Shown one piece after another: positions 6,239 to 6,677 of a stretch of 6,677 bases of DNA; the first letter of the stretch is position 1, and each line of letters begins with the position of its first letter. The DNA comes from Deltaproteobacteria bacterium (GTDB lineage: Bacteria; Desulfobacterota_C; Deferrisomatia; Deferrisomatales; JACRMM01), in NCBI GenBank assembly GCA_016218905.1, contig JACRCS010000242.1:1-6677 (forward strand). Reading direction: 5' to 3'. Both the position numbers and the translations under genes were made by a program. The notes under the pieces were generated by a model. It was given only the letters and a program-made list of their open reading frames with translations, had not been told where the DNA came from and did no database searches.

Positions 6239-6677
6239 ATGTCCTACATTCAAGTCCAAGTGCTCGACCGGAGCTGTGCGGCCGGCGACGCTTACGCAGC
6301 GAAGCACGTCACCGGCGAGCGGAAGGCCGCAGTCGTCAGTTGCGAGGGCGCCTGCATTAAGGGCGAAGTGGCGAGGAGAGCAGCAAACCTGATCGCGCAC
6401 GAACTCGCCCCGGAACGGGCGGTTCGGATCTGTCACGGAGGCGCGCTCCTCTTGAGTCAAGGAGGCATGAGAGAGCTCGTCGAAGTGGCCAAACAGTTCA
6501 TCGTCATCGACGGTTGCCCTCTGGCTTGCGGAACGCGGCTGGTCAAGGCTGCGCTTCCCGAGAAGAAGCTCGAGACCGTGGTCGCGAACAGCCTCTACCG
6601 AGGCGACGACGCACTCTTTGGGGTCAACGAACTAGGTGACGGGGAGATCCAGTCGAAGGCGCGCCTCGTGGCGGAGC
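6239..6677 (+). CDS. DGC-domain putative zinc-binding protein, 3' truncated by window end
   Basis: The frame is open from ATG 6239 through the last base, giving 146 residues. Conserved-looking cysteines occur in VVSCEGACIKGEVARRAAN (C35, C39), ICHGG (C65) and VIDGCPLACGTR (C93, C97), with another at C13. The DGCxxxC motif and cysteine pattern match the DGC-domain family of predicted zinc-binding proteins, whose biochemical role is not established; relatives often sit near metal, thioredoxin-like or permease genes. The chosen ATG has AAGGGAG (6226-6232) at 6 nt. An in-frame GTG at 6152 with an even better AAGGAGG (6137-6143) and an in-frame ATG at 6200 would add 29 or 13 mostly basic residues. 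The added sequence does not look like family sequence, so 6239 is preferred, with the GTG start a real alternative. The C-terminus lies beyond the window. Confidence 0.85.
   Translation, partial: MSYIQVQVLDRSCAAGDAYAAKHVTGERKAAVVSCEGACIKGEVARRAANLIAHELAPERAVRICHGGALLLSQGGMRELVEVAKQFIVIDGCPLACGTRLVKAALPEKKLETVVANSLYRGDDALFGVNELGDGEIQSKARLVAE

Noticed and set aside
5800..6360. 186-codon plus-strand frame spanning the 73-aa gene and the start of the DGC gene
   Set aside because: It overlaps two better-supported genes in other frames, starts at a GTG without a clear Shine-Dalgarno, and its product is Arg/Ala-rich without motifs.

Overview
The window is high-GC DNA with G/C-rich third codon positions. 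It carries a sigma-54 activator and an Aas-type lipid-repair enzyme. This fits a high-GC Gram-negative of the Deltaproteobacteria/Myxococcota/Acidobacteriota kind, but nothing here fixes the taxon. The first ~105 bases are visibly more AT-rich than the rest.

Layout. (1) Bases 1-108 hold an AT-richer segment with an ACCGTCCCC motif and an 8-bp GC-rich hairpin. It abuts the C-terminal half of a TerC-family membrane protein (109-555, +) whose N-terminal half is absent. (2) Convergent to it, on the minus strand, is a complete 296-aa tartronate-semialdehyde (2-hydroxy-3-oxopropionate) reductase (583-1473). It lies 56 nt downstream of a 491-aa sigma-54 enhancer-binding activator (1530-3005), so the two may be co-transcribed. 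(3) A 218-bp divergent regulatory region (3006-3223) follows. It contains a 12-bp perfect palindrome, a 20-bp-phased direct repeat, and a near-consensus sigma-54 -24/-12 promoter firing rightward. (4) Downstream of that promoter is a two-gene operon: a 77-aa hydrophobic small protein (3224-3457) with a good Shine-Dalgarno, then a 736-aa acyltransferase/acyl-ACP synthetase fusion of the Aas type (3469-5679). (5) After a 221-bp gap with a nested hairpin come a 73-aa Cys-rich single-pass membrane protein (5901-6122) and the start of a DGC-type putative zinc-binding protein (6239 to the window end, truncated).

Main inference: the sigma-54 activator, its putative upstream binding sites, the -24/-12 promoter and the small-protein/aas operon look like one regulatory unit. 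It would put recycling of lysophospholipids (re-acylation after acyl-ACP formation) under sigma-54 control, with an uncharacterised 77-aa hydrophobic partner where many relatives carry the LplT flippase. The reductase behind the activator has no obvious link to lipid repair. The right-hand pair (Cys-rich membrane protein plus DGC protein) looks like a separate unit, possibly metal- or thiol-related.
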